NCBI GenBank assembly: GCA_902762795.1
Contig: CACWPM010000001.1
Location: 62,001 to 126,000 of the forward strand
Direction: 5' to 3'
DNA: 64,000 nucleotides
Origin: Fibrobacter succinogenes
GTDB taxonomy: Bacteria; Fibrobacterota; Fibrobacteria; Fibrobacterales; Fibrobacteraceae
The stretch's first letter is position 1; every line of letters starts with the position of its first letter. This document shows, piece by piece, positions 43,917-52,942 of the stretch. Both the position numbers and the translations under genes were made by a program. The notes beneath the pieces were generated by a model. That model made no database searches and was not told the origin of the DNA. It saw only the letters and a program-made list of their open reading frames with translations.

Positions 43917-45833
43917 CTACTTCTTTTTGCCGAAGAACTTCAGTGCCGCCGGGTGCTTGGGATTCAGCTTGAGCAACTTCCTATACGAACTGCGGGCTTC
44001 CTTTTTCAATCCAAGTGCATCTTGGATGGCAGCCATGTGTTCCCAAAACACGTCATCGCGGCTCATCTTTTTGTTGTCGATCAGTTGCATCACCTGGTAC
44101 GCTTCATCAAAGCGTCCCAACCGGTACAAGCCCCAAGCCTTGGAATCCAAATACGCGTCCTTGCCTTCGCCGTCTTTTTCCAGGACAAGCGCATCGAGGA
44201 CAAGTTTATAGCCTTTCTCAACTTCGGCAACCGAGCGGTTCAATTCAATAAGCGAATAACCGTAATAATTCAATGCCGAAGCCATCTCGTGTGGCGAGAA
44301 ATCGTGCTGATTCAACAAGATTTCAAAATGGCGGAACGATTCGTCATAACGCTTTAGACGTTCCAAATTCATCGCCATCGAAAGACGCACGCGGCTATAC
44401 GAGGAATCCTTCGCAAAGAACGTTTCCAGCATTGCCTCCGCCCTTTCGCGGTTATCAATGGCACGGGCCTTCTTCGACGAATCCGCACGCACGTCCTTTT
44501 CGAGATCAAGCGCTTCGCCAATAAGCGCTCTCGAATAAATGTCCAAAATCTGCAAGTACTTGACTTGCGCTTCATTTTTCATCAACACGAGGTTTGCGGA
44601 ATCCACGACGCCAGGAAGCGGTTGCCATGTTCCCCAAAACTTCATGAGCGAATCGAGCAAAGGGAACGCCTTGTCGAATTTGTCCGCAAGCGCATAAACA
44701 GAAGCAAGCAGCATTCGCGTATCGCCGTTCGATACGGAATCGGACTTTTCGGCATACTTAATGGCCTCGGTAAAATTCTGTTCGCTCGCAAAGATGTTCA
44801 CGAGTCCGAGATACGCACGGTTAGCATACTTCGGCTGTCCCTGCAACTTACCGACAGAAGCAAGCAAATGCACTTTCGCACTGTCGCGCATGTCGATATC
44901 GTATTCGTACTGGCCGATAAAGCAGAGTACTGCAGGCGTTTTTACACCATCTTCAAAATACTTCTTTCGTGCAAATGCATAGGCACTATCTCCCGGCATC
45001 GAAGAAAGCACCATAATCGTCATTTCTTCGTCCTCGGGTTTTGCACTCGTAAGCGTATCGGCAATGGCGAAAGCTTCCTTGAAGCGTTTCATGGCCATAA
45101 GCCCGCGCACCTTCTGCAAAAGCATCTGCTTATCGCCCGTTGCCTCGTGAGCCTTCCCGAATAAATCAACAACTGCAGAATCACGCCCCATGTCCAACAA
45201 GAGCGAAAGCTGGCGTTGGAACAAAGTAGAAATATAATTGACCTTGGGCAAAAGCAAATCGTAAATGCGGACAAGTTCTTTCTCATCGCGGACCATTTCC
45301 AAGAACAGGCTATAATCATAAAGCAAAGCCATATCCTGGTAACGGGACGAATCAAGCCCCAGCACAAAATACTTGCGGCAAGAATCCACTTCATTTGTCT
45401 TCACGTAAAGCCTAGCAAGCAGGGCATACTGCGACGCTGTACGCTTTCCCTTGAGCAGAGACGCTTTTTTCGCTTCGACAAGCGCAAGCGAATCTTCACC
45501 AGCGGCAACCAAGCGTTCGGCAACGCCGAAACCTAGATAACGGCTCGTCGGATCAGCTTTGTACGCCTGTCTCCAGAAGAAATCGGCCTGTCGCAGGTCG
45601 CCACGCATTTCCATGCTCTTCGCAAGGAAAAAAAATTCATGGGCGGCTTCGAGATCAACCTCGACCTTGGACGGTTTTGCAGCGACATCCTGAACCACCT
45701 TTTTCACCAAGGCGGTGTCAGCGGCAGTCAACGTGGGCGCGGGAACATCATTCTTTTTCGCAGGAGCAGAACCACAGGCGCACAACGCGGCCATTCCCAA
45801 AAAAAGTACCCACGAAAAAAAAGCTCGACGCAT
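43917..45833 (-). CDS. Large TPR lipoprotein
   Basis: The 638-residue protein starts at MRRAFFSW with GGGAG before it. A lipobox (LGMAALCACGS, Cys near 20) is followed by many TPR-like helix pairs (KSMEMRGDLRQADFFWRQAYKADP; ALNYYGYSLIELNRSVAEVEKGYKLVLDAL; EARSSYRKLLKLNPKHPAALKFFG). Such proteins are scaffolds at the outer membrane. With the adjacent LolB-like gene this recalls the TPR/LolB-like pairs of outer-membrane biogenesis loci, but the partner is not known. Confidence 0.83.
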   Translation of the reverse strand: MRRAFFSWVLFLGMAALCACGSAPAKKNDVPAPTLTAADTALVKKVVQDVAAKPSKVEVDLEAAHEFFFLAKSMEMRGDLRQADFFWRQAYKADPTSRYLGFGVAERLVAAGEDSLALVEAKKASLLKGKRTASQYALLARLYVKTNEVDSCRKYFVLGLDSSRYQDMALLYDYSLFLEMVRDEKELVRIYDLLLPKVNYISTLFQRQLSLLLDMGRDSAVVDLFGKAHEATGDKQMLLQKVRGLMAMKRFKEAFAIADTLTSAKPEDEEMTIMVLSSMPGDSAYAFARKKYFEDGVKTPAVLCFIGQYEYDIDMRDSAKVHLLASVGKLQGQPKYANRAYLGLVNIFASEQNFTEAIKYAEKSDSVSNGDTRMLLASVYALADKFDKAFPLLDSLMKFWGTWQPLPGVVDSANLVLMKNEAQVKYLQILDIYSRALIGEALDLEKDVRADSSKKARAIDNRERAEAMLETFFAKDSSYSRVRLSMAMNLERLKRYDESFRHFEILLNQHDFSPHEMASALNYYGYSLIELNRSVAEVEKGYKLVLDALVLEKDGEGKDAYLDSKAWGLYRLGRFDEAYQVMQLIDNKKMSRDDVFWEHMAAIQDALGLKKEARSSYRKLLKLNPKHPAALKFFGKKK

Positions 45834-45853
45834 TAAAATCTCCCTAAACAACT

Positions 45854-46615
45854 CTAGTCCGCAATAATAAAGTTCACTCTCGTGCCAGGCTTCAGATAGT
45901 CACCGTATTTCGGAGACGTCTCAATGACAGATCCAGGACGAGCGCCATCTTCACTTTTCTTGCGCTTGATGGAACCCACCTTGAAGCCGAGCCGATCCAT
46001 TTGCGGATAAACTTCATCCATGAGGATTCCTTCAAAATTGGGAAGCAAAATCCTACCTGTCGTAACACCAGCAGAAATGACGACCTTCACCGTGTCGCCA
46101 ACGCGAACCGTATCGCCCGCAATCGGGATTGTGCGAATAACGACTCCGCGCGGAATGCTCTGGTGGGCACCCTTGACAATTTCACCTTGGACAAGACCTG
46201 CACGGGCAAGCGAAATATCCGCCTGTTTCTGGCTTTTGCCACGCAAATCCGGAATCACGACCTTGCGAAGCCCAAGACTCTTCGTAAGCTTCACCGTACG
46301 ACCGATTTTCGCCGTGCGGCCAGCTTTCGGCATCTGCACAAGGACCATGCCCGCCGGCACCTGGGAACTGTAACGGCCTTCATCGACCCATTCGTACTTG
46401 AAACCGGCCTTGGTCAAAGCAGCTTCGGCAGCCTCTTCCGAGAGCCCTTCGAGGTTCGGCACCTGGCCGGTACTAGCGAAAGCCCCGGCAAATGCGGGCA
46501 TCAAAAGCTTGTCGACCATAAAGACAAGTGCGATTACAACAATGATCCAAATGACAAGGGCTTTGAAAAAAGCGGTATGCCTTACCTTATTCCAAAGCGT
46601 TTTTATTTTATTCAT
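45854..46615 (-). CDS. PASTA-domain membrane protein
   Basis: The 253-residue protein starts at MNKIKTLW and has one membrane helix (ALVIWIIVVIALVFMVDKLL) and three PASTA repeats outside (VPNLEGLSEEAAEAALTKAG; IPDLRGKSQKQADISLARAG; LPNFEGILMDEVYPQMDRLG). There is no kinase or penicillin-binding domain, so this is a stand-alone PASTA protein as found in Bacteroidetes and relatives. PASTA repeats bind peptidoglycan fragments. It follows the Crp/Fnr gene by 16 bases and precedes the TPR lipoprotein gene by 20, so they share a transcript. Confidence 0.88.
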   Translation of the reverse strand: MNKIKTLWNKVRHTAFFKALVIWIIVVIALVFMVDKLLMPAFAGAFASTGQVPNLEGLSEEAAEAALTKAGFKYEWVDEGRYSSQVPAGMVLVQMPKAGRTAKIGRTVKLTKSLGLRKVVIPDLRGKSQKQADISLARAGLVQGEIVKGAHQSIPRGVVIRTIPIAGDTVRVGDTVKVVISAGVTTGRILLPNFEGILMDEVYPQMDRLGFKVGSIKRKKSEDGARPGSVIETSPKYGDYLKPGTRVNFIIAD

Positions 46616-46631
46616 AACTATTCTGTTGGGC

Positions 46632-47342
46632 TTAGCCCTTAGTTGCTTTTTCTTGAAGCACGTCCTCATCAAAGATGACAATATCCTTGCCGGTCATCGC
46701 AATGGCGTTTGCCCTAACCAACAAAGAACAAATGCGGCTCACCGTTTCACGAGTCGTTCCCGACATGTCGGCAAGCTGCTGCTGCGTCGGACGATTGTGG
46801 ATAACAGTGACCATGTTTCCGTTGTCCGTATGGATACGGATACCGCGTTCCTGCATCAAGTTGAGAAGCGTCCCCGCCACACGGCCCGATACAGACATGG
46901 TCGAAAGCGAACCGATTTGCTTGTTAGCCTTGCGGAGCCTCTTGCAAAGTTCGCTCATGAGCGCCATTGCAATTTCGGGAGTCTTGCGGATCAAGCTGAG
47001 GAAAGACTCGCGGTGAATAACAAGCAAAGTAGCATCGGTCACCGTACGGACGGAGGCAGACCGGGGTTCGCCGTCAATGAGCGACATTTCCCCGAAAAAG
47101 TCCCCGCGTTCAAGGAAAGATAAAATGGTTTCGCGTCCATCGATGCCCGTCATGTAGACTTGCACGGACCCGGTGGCGATTAAATACAGAGCTTGTACAG
47201 AATCGTCACCCTCTAAGACCACAGTCTCATCGCGATTATAGTTTTTGACAATTACCAAATTGGCAATCATCCCTAACTGTTCTTCATTGAGCTCCGAGAA
47301 GAGTTCAACGCCCTTCAACAAATCAACTGCAGATGTATCCAT
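46632..47342 (-). CDS. Crp/Fnr-family transcription regulator
   Basis: This 236-residue protein has a cyclic-nucleotide-binding beta-roll (about 15-130) with ALYLIATGSVQVYMTG, GDFFGEMSLIDGEPRSASVRT, and a C-terminal winged helix with the recognition helix in TQQQLADMSGTTRETVSRI. The FGEMS...RSASV pocket resembles Crp-type cAMP pockets (FGELxL...RxAxV), so a nucleotide ligand is plausible. There is no N-terminal cysteine set for an Fe-S cluster, which argues against Fnr function. Targets unknown. It lies 24 bases after purA. Confidence 0.92.
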   Translation of the reverse strand: MDTSAVDLLKGVELFSELNEEQLGMIANLVIVKNYNRDETVVLEGDDSVQALYLIATGSVQVYMTGIDGRETILSFLERGDFFGEMSLIDGEPRSASVRTVTDATLLVIHRESFLSLIRKTPEIAMALMSELCKRLRKANKQIGSLSTMSVSGRVAGTLLNLMQERGIRIHTDNGNMVTVIHNRPTQQQLADMSGTTRETVSRICSLLVRANAIAMTGKDIVIFDEDVLQEKATKG

Positions 47343-47366
47343 TTTATTTTCCCCTTTTTATTTGTT

Positions 47367-48650
47367 TTAGTCGAGATCGACGACGATACTCTGGTCGCGC
47401 TTGGCACCGATAGAAACCATGCCAATCTTCACGCCCACGAGTTCGGCCATGCGATACAAGTACTTCTTTGCATTTTCCGGAAGTTCATCGAACTTGCGGC
47501 ACTTGCTCGTGTCCGTCTTCCATCCCGGCATTTCTTCGTAGACCGGCGTGCAACGGCCAACCTTGGACAGCTGGTTCGGAATAAGATCGAGCTTTTCGCC
47601 ATCGCACATGTAGTGCGTGCAAATCTTGATGGTGTCGAACGTATCGAGCACATCGAGCTTGGTGATAGCGAGATGCGTAAGGCCATTGACGACAGTCGCC
47701 TTGCGGACAACCGGAGCATCGAACCAACCGCAGCGGCGGTTGCGGCCTGTCGTTGCACCGAATTCGTTACCGATGTTACGAAGCTTGTCGCCCGTTTCGT
47801 CCAAAAGTTCCGTCGGGAACGGACCGTTGCCCACGCGAGTGGTATAAGCCTTGACGACACCGACAACCTGATCCAAAACCGTAGGACCAATGCCGGCACC
47901 GCAACTTGCATAACCGGCAACCGTGTTGCTAGAAGTCACGAACGGGTAAGTTCCCTGGTCCACATCAAGAATTGTGCCCTGAGCGCCTTCGAACACGAGA
48001 CGCTTGCCTTCCTTAACGGCCTTGTAGAGCATTTCGCTCACGTCGGCAACGAACGGCTTGATCTTCTGGCCAAGTTCGAGATAGTCCTTGATGACCACTT
48101 CCGGATCGATTTCCGGGACATCGTACATCACCTTGAATTCTTCGTTATGGACCTTCGCCATGGCTTCGACACGCGGACGGAGTTCGCGTTCATCCATGAG
48201 GTCGCCCACGCGGACACCAATGCGGTTCACCTTGTCGCTGTAGCACGGACCGATACCGCGCCCCGTAGTACCGATAGCGGCTTTGCCAGCCTTCTTTTCC
48301 TTGGCCTTGTCGAGCGTAGAATGGTACGGGAGCACAACGTGTGCATTGTTGGCAATGAACAGACGGCCTTCCGGGTTGATACCCTTCGTGTGGAGGTCCG
48401 CAATTTCGTTGAGAGTCTGGATCGGGTCGAGTACGACGCCGTTACCGATGACGCAAATCTTGTCCGGGTGCATGATGCCCGAGGGAATCAAGTGGAAGAC
48501 GAACTTTTTGTCGCCAACTTCCACAGTATGGCCGGCATTGGCGCCGCCCTGAAAACGCACGATAATATCAGCATCGAGCGTTAAGAAATCTACAACCTTG
48601 GCTTTTCCTTCGTCGCCCCACTGGGAGCCGATTACAACACGATTTGCCAT
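47367..48650 (-). CDS. purA: Adenylosuccinate synthetase
   Basis: This 427-residue enzyme joins IMP and aspartate with GTP, the first step from IMP to AMP. Seen are SQWGDEGKAKVVDFL (the loop is GDEGKAK where most enzymes have GDEGKGK), GGANAGHTV, TGRGIGPCYSDK, EGAQGTILDVDQG and TTGRNRRCGWFD. All catalytic residues, including the Asp and His of the loop and GHT, are present. It leads a run with the Crp/Fnr and PASTA genes. The promoter should lie in 48651-48859, shared with the divergent gene. Confidence 0.97.
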   Translation of the reverse strand: MANRVVIGSQWGDEGKAKVVDFLTLDADIIVRFQGGANAGHTVEVGDKKFVFHLIPSGIMHPDKICVIGNGVVLDPIQTLNEIADLHTKGINPEGRLFIANNAHVVLPYHSTLDKAKEKKAGKAAIGTTGRGIGPCYSDKVNRIGVRVGDLMDERELRPRVEAMAKVHNEEFKVMYDVPEIDPEVVIKDYLELGQKIKPFVADVSEMLYKAVKEGKRLVFEGAQGTILDVDQGTYPFVTSSNTVAGYASCGAGIGPTVLDQVVGVVKAYTTRVGNGPFPTELLDETGDKLRNIGNEFGATTGRNRRCGWFDAPVVRKATVVNGLTHLAITKLDVLDTFDTIKICTHYMCDGEKLDLIPNQLSKVGRCTPVYEEMPGWKTDTSKCRKFDELPENAKKYLYRMAELVGVKIGMVSIGAKRDQSIVVDLD

Positions 48651-48859
48651 ATATCCTTCGTTTTATTCTTTAACAATCGAAACGGTTGCCCCAAGGCACT
48701 TCCCTGGAGCCCTTTTTCGCCATAAAGATAGTAAGAGCCACCGCAAAAAGCGAACTTTACGCTAAAATTAGCCCTAAAAACACCCCTAAAATTGAAGTCC
48801 TTTCAAGGCAATCCGCTTTTAGCAACGTCCATAAAATACATTTTTCTTATCTTTGGAGT

Positions 48860-49327
48860 ATGCCCGAAAAAATAAAATCGCTCATCAAGAAACTATCTCC
48901 GCTTTTGGAAGAAGATTCGGAAGTCTTTCGCGAACTAGAAACGTTTTTCAGTGCCGATGCAAAAATCAACATGCACCATGGCGACCTGTCCAAATTTCTT
49001 AAAGACAACAGAACATACCAGGTCGTCCGCGTAAGCGGCAACAGCTACAAGGACTGCGTTTACTCCCTCGTCGACAATTACCCAGAAATGATGGACGCCA
49101 TCGGAATGCTGCGTTATTACAAGGCACCCGCCGGGAACATCAAATGGCAAGATGTCGAAGCCGCAGAAATCGCTATGGGTAACGAACTCACCATGAACGC
49201 CTACGGCTGGGATCCCGACGCTTGGACTATTTTCGAAAACAACGCCTTCGATGAAACCTCCGTGCCAGAAGACAAAAAAGGCGACTACAGCCTTGTGGCA
49301 ATCGTCGCTTTGGATTCGTTGCTGTAG
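48860..49327 (+). CDS. Small cytoplasmic protein of unknown family
   Basis: The start is the ATG at 48860 with GGAG five bases before it; upstream in-frame starts have no such site. The 155-residue protein is acidic and lacks signal or membrane segments (MPEKIKSLIKKLSPLLEED; GDLSKFLKDNRTYQVVRV; WDPDAWTIFENNAFDE). I do not recognise a family. It is transcribed away from purA. Its TAG stop is the start of heptamer array G. Confidence 0.75.
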   Translation: MPEKIKSLIKKLSPLLEEDSEVFRELETFFSADAKINMHHGDLSKFLKDNRTYQVVRVSGNSYKDCVYSLVDNYPEMMDAIGMLRYYKAPAGNIKWQDVEAAEIAMGNELTMNAYGWDPDAWTIFENNAFDETSVPEDKKGDYSLVAIVALDSLL

Positions 49328-49386
49328 GAAGTGGTTAGTAAACAGTGATTAGTGGTTAGGAATATGTAGGCGGTGGGAAATAGACA
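49324..49386. repeat. Heptamer tandem array G
   Basis: Nine 7-base steps in phase: GTAGGAA, GTGGTTA, GTAAACA, GTGATTA, GTGGTTA, GGAATAT, GTAGGCG, GTGGGAA, ATAGACA. Less regular heptads seem to go on to the stop codon of the convergent gene at 49413. The stop TAG of the preceding gene (49325-49327) is part of the first unit. Confidence 0.85.
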
Positions 49387-49412
49387 ATAAACTATCGACC
49401 AACAACCATTCG

Positions 49413-50234
49413 CTAACGACTATTGAGCAATTTTGTTCCGAAGCCTTGAATTTTGATGACAACAGGATAAGCAGGAACTTGCATGTTGTTCACCAGCTTG
49501 CCACGGCGGATTTCATGACCGTTGACATCGAAAAGGGCATACTCGCGATTTTCTAATTTCGCGGGAACCATTAATCGATGATTTTGAACACGGATTGTTT
49601 CAAGAAGGTATCTGGCTGGAGCTATGCTCGAAATGGCGGAGTTACGCGCTTTGAGAGTATCGTCAATAAAACCGCCAAATTCAAAATTCGGACCGGGGGC
49701 TATAACACCTCGTATTTTTTCCCATGTATAATCAAAAATAATAGGCTTATAGACGCAATTTTTATTTACCAAACATTCGTCAACAACAGGAATTAGTAGA
49801 GAGTCAATTTTTGCAAGCATTGAATCAAAGATAGAGTCATTTTCTGTAAATAAATAACATTTTCTATAGTGAACAAATTCCTCTTTAATAATTTCTCTCA
49901 CAGTATGGACCGATTCCGTCAAGACATAAAACTCAATAGCACCATAAACGCTACCACCAAAGAAGCCCTTATAACCGCCCGTCCAACCTAATAAGACATT
50001 GGAGTCCAACATCGATCTGCATAAACCAGCATACCCACAGCCTATGCCACCATATTCACTACGTACTTTATTTTGATAAAAATTAGAACAAATTTCATCA
50101 AGGTTCGCGTCTATATCACGATCATCAATAAAAAGATTTTCTGGAAAATTTTCTATACGAACTGCTATTTCCAAGTCAATTTTTGCATATAAAAGTGAGG
50201 TCAACGCAAGCAACAAAATAAGCATTTTTTTCAT
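49413..50234 (-). CDS. Secreted protein with a type IX-like tail
   Basis: The 273-residue protein starts at MKKMLILLLALTSLLYA, a signal peptide. The mature part has cysteine pairs (EICSNF; GIGCGYAGLCRSM; DECLVNKNCVYK). It ends with YALFDVNGHEIRRGKLVN and VPAYPVVIKIQGFG, like the C-terminal sorting tails of Fibrobacter secreted proteins. No enzyme motif recognised. Start and upstream stop overlap (ATGA), so it is coupled to the broken C39-like gene before it. AT-rich compared with housekeeping genes. Confidence 0.7.
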   Translation of the reverse strand: MKKMLILLLALTSLLYAKIDLEIAVRIENFPENLFIDDRDIDANLDEICSNFYQNKVRSEYGGIGCGYAGLCRSMLDSNVLLGWTGGYKGFFGGSVYGAIEFYVLTESVHTVREIIKEEFVHYRKCYLFTENDSIFDSMLAKIDSLLIPVVDECLVNKNCVYKPIIFDYTWEKIRGVIAPGPNFEFGGFIDDTLKARNSAISSIAPARYLLETIRVQNHRLMVPAKLENREYALFDVNGHEIRRGKLVNNMQVPAYPVVIKIQGFGTKLLNSR

Positions 50235-52713
50235 TTTCGCCCTCCTATCCAAGCCACGTTAAATGGCGTATTGGACTCAGTTGATTTTTTTGGATTAAAT
50301 TCAACCCTAAATATTTTTGAATATTGATGAACTGTAACCCCGTTCCCTAAAAATTGACCGTAAATTTTCTTGTTCTGCGTCTGCCCCAATACCAGTTTAG
50401 CATTAGGTGCTATAAGCGTCCCCGCCCATACACCATGAACAAAAAACTTTTCCTCGCCATAATAATATAATTTAAAACCCGATGCAACGATTCCAAAATT
50501 ATGATTTTCAATAATAGTATTCCATTGGATTTTCTCGTTGACATGCAAAATGGTCGAAAATCCAGGTTTTACAAAAGATATGCTAGAACCCGCATCCAGC
50601 TGTAGCTTGTTCACTGTTATTTCACCCTCGCCAAAATATAGCCTCCCACCAGCTTCCACTTTGATAGTCTTGAATGCGTCGCCATTCCTCAATGTGTCAC
50701 ATTCACTTGATTTCACAATTTTTTCAGCATTCGATTTTACCCTCCTAGCCTTAAATTCGGGAATGCGATACGGCCAAAGACGTTCATCTAGATTTATATC
50801 AACAAACCCTTTATAAAAGTCTCTATCAGATGTCAAAGTGACATCCTGCAAGATAGTCGTATATTCCTGAGGCAATCCGTAATAACGGACAGTACCAACA
50901 ATCCCTCGGTTTCGAACCCATACTTGTCCTTTGGAATAGATGTCCCCAATAGCAGCACCAGCACCTACAATGACAGATACACCCTCTTTTGCATCCGCAA
51001 CAACATTGCAATCGGTTTTACATTGAGAATTCTCCGAACTTCCTGGATAAAGCACAATTCCATCATTAATCCTTATATAATCCAATGAATAAATAACGAC
51101 ATTATCCGGTATTTCATTTTCAGCCCTTTTCCCATCACCATCAATATCGGCATACATTTCCTTCTCGAGCCCACGCCCAGTAATGCGAGTCGTAGTTCCT
51201 GGCAGAATCATGCTTCTCATACCATTTAAAGCCGCAATTTTTTCCCTCATGACATAAGAATATATTTCCGTCTTGTCATCTATACCATCTCCATCCGTAT
51301 CCCTTAATCTATAATCCGAGTCAAACCTGTACATTTCATCGAAATCCATGACGCCATCCGAATTTGTATCAACATGTACTTCTGGTAGCGTAGACCTGAC
51401 GGAATCGACATTGCCGATTACATAAAAGGAATAAATAAACAGCCAGTTTTCTCCGAAAAGAACTCTCCATTCGTTTGTTCCATAATTGTCCGTATTTATA
51501 AAATGGAATTCGACAGAATCTGGAGTTCTATATCGGAATCCATCAACAAGCAAAACATGAAAAGATGCGTACTGGGTCGGATCGCATTCTTCACGTTTAA
51601 AATTACACTGACTCACATAAATAGGTTTGTCTTTCAAAAGGCTATCAATCCACATGCATCCTTCCTATCGCAACAATTTCATCCAATGTTACATTTCCCT
51701 TCTCTCCATTCGCCATTCTATAATGATGGTTTAAATTATATACCCCGATAGCCCAACAACGCGAACCTTCATCCTCGTCATAAAGCCTCGCCACCGGATC
51801 AAGAGGTTCATGAATCGTATCCCATTTTCTATAATCCGCCATGTCGCCCCAAGAAATATTCAACAGTCTCGAGTCCTTTCTTCCGTCGGTGGATACGATT
51901 GTATCCATTCCGCCAACACGGTAGCCCACAGCATTATCGTGGTAATCCAGAATATTTAACTGGTTATATTTTTTTATTGCAGCCTGAGGCCTCGCCTTTT
52001 GCTTATACCTTATCGCCGTAGCGACCTACAGGCAACTTGACATCTGCAACATTCGTTGTGTATTCCTTGCTGTGCACCAGAGTCGAATCTTCACGCAATA
52101 CGGTCAACTGGTATTTTTCGGCATCATCCACATGATTCCAGACAAAGCGATACGGTTCGTTCGGTCCAAGAACGACCGAAATTCCATCAAACGCAGAAAG
52201 CGGGACAGCATCCGGCAAATATTCTCCATCTGTTTTTTACGACAGGATGTCCGCCCCATATAAAATGGCATCATCGATGTACAAGGCTACGTTATCGGCC
52301 TTGGAAAATGCTGACGATTTCGGATTGCTGAAGTCAAGGGATTTGTTTCGTGGTTTCCAATCGCTATAATGAACGCCAACACTAAAGCCATCTCGATTCG
52401 GAAAGATGCCATGAGGAATCATCCCCATTTTGATATTGAGGCATGCGTTCGTGGAATCGATATTTTCAACCGAGATCCGCGAATCTTCGATATAGTATTT
52501 TTCTACTTCAATAACTTTATCAGGACTCTTCGACAGACAATATTTTAACGTGGCATCATGAATGACTACCGACGTATTGTTGATTATCCTAAAACGTAAC
52601 ACAAGCAAATTATTCGAAGACTTTTGCTCGTCCAAAGTTTCAACATAAAAGTCTTGAGCAAAGAGAAGTGTCGCAAAAAATAACGCTAGTACAATTACTT
52701 TAGTCAACTTCAT
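50231..52713 (-). pseudogene. Decayed C39-like peptidase with calcium-binding and beta-solenoid regions
   Basis: Four open pieces read as one protein of about 820 residues. A signal peptide (VIVLALFFATLLFA) and beta domain end at TAA 52237-52239; the same frame goes on as KTDGEYLPDAVPLSAFDGIS with a fibronectin-like domain (PYRFVWNHVDDAEKYQL). A frameshift near 52003-52010 leads to ARLYDEDEGSRCWAIGVYNLN, with the candidate catalytic Cys at 51756-51758. A second shift near 51650-51656 leads to YASFHVLLVDGFRY, with the candidate His at 51557-51559. DTDGDGIDD-type calcium repeats and a beta-rich end follow. One nonsense and two frameshift changes suggest decay; sequencing error is possible. Confidence 0.72.
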
Positions 52714-52942
52714 GCAACATAACATATATAACACATAACATAAAATTTACAGTTCTTTACACGAAAGATACATATCCACTTTCATCGTTATATTCCAAGC
52801 TCTAAATTTTATAGCAATTTGTAACTTAAAACTTCCGCAAAGCGTCAATACAGCAAGGCTACATGCATACCAATAGCAGTGCCCAGTATTCGGTACTTGT
52901 ACAGTTTCTGCTTCCTAATACCTAAAACTTTTAACCGACTGT

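Noticed and set aside
52716-52935. Further 7-base arrays before the PBP4 fusion gene (AACATAA-like and GTATTAG-like)
   Set aside because: The period is suggested at about 52716-52745 and 52890-52935 but the units are too diverged and AT-rich to claim; no gene is seen in this gap either.
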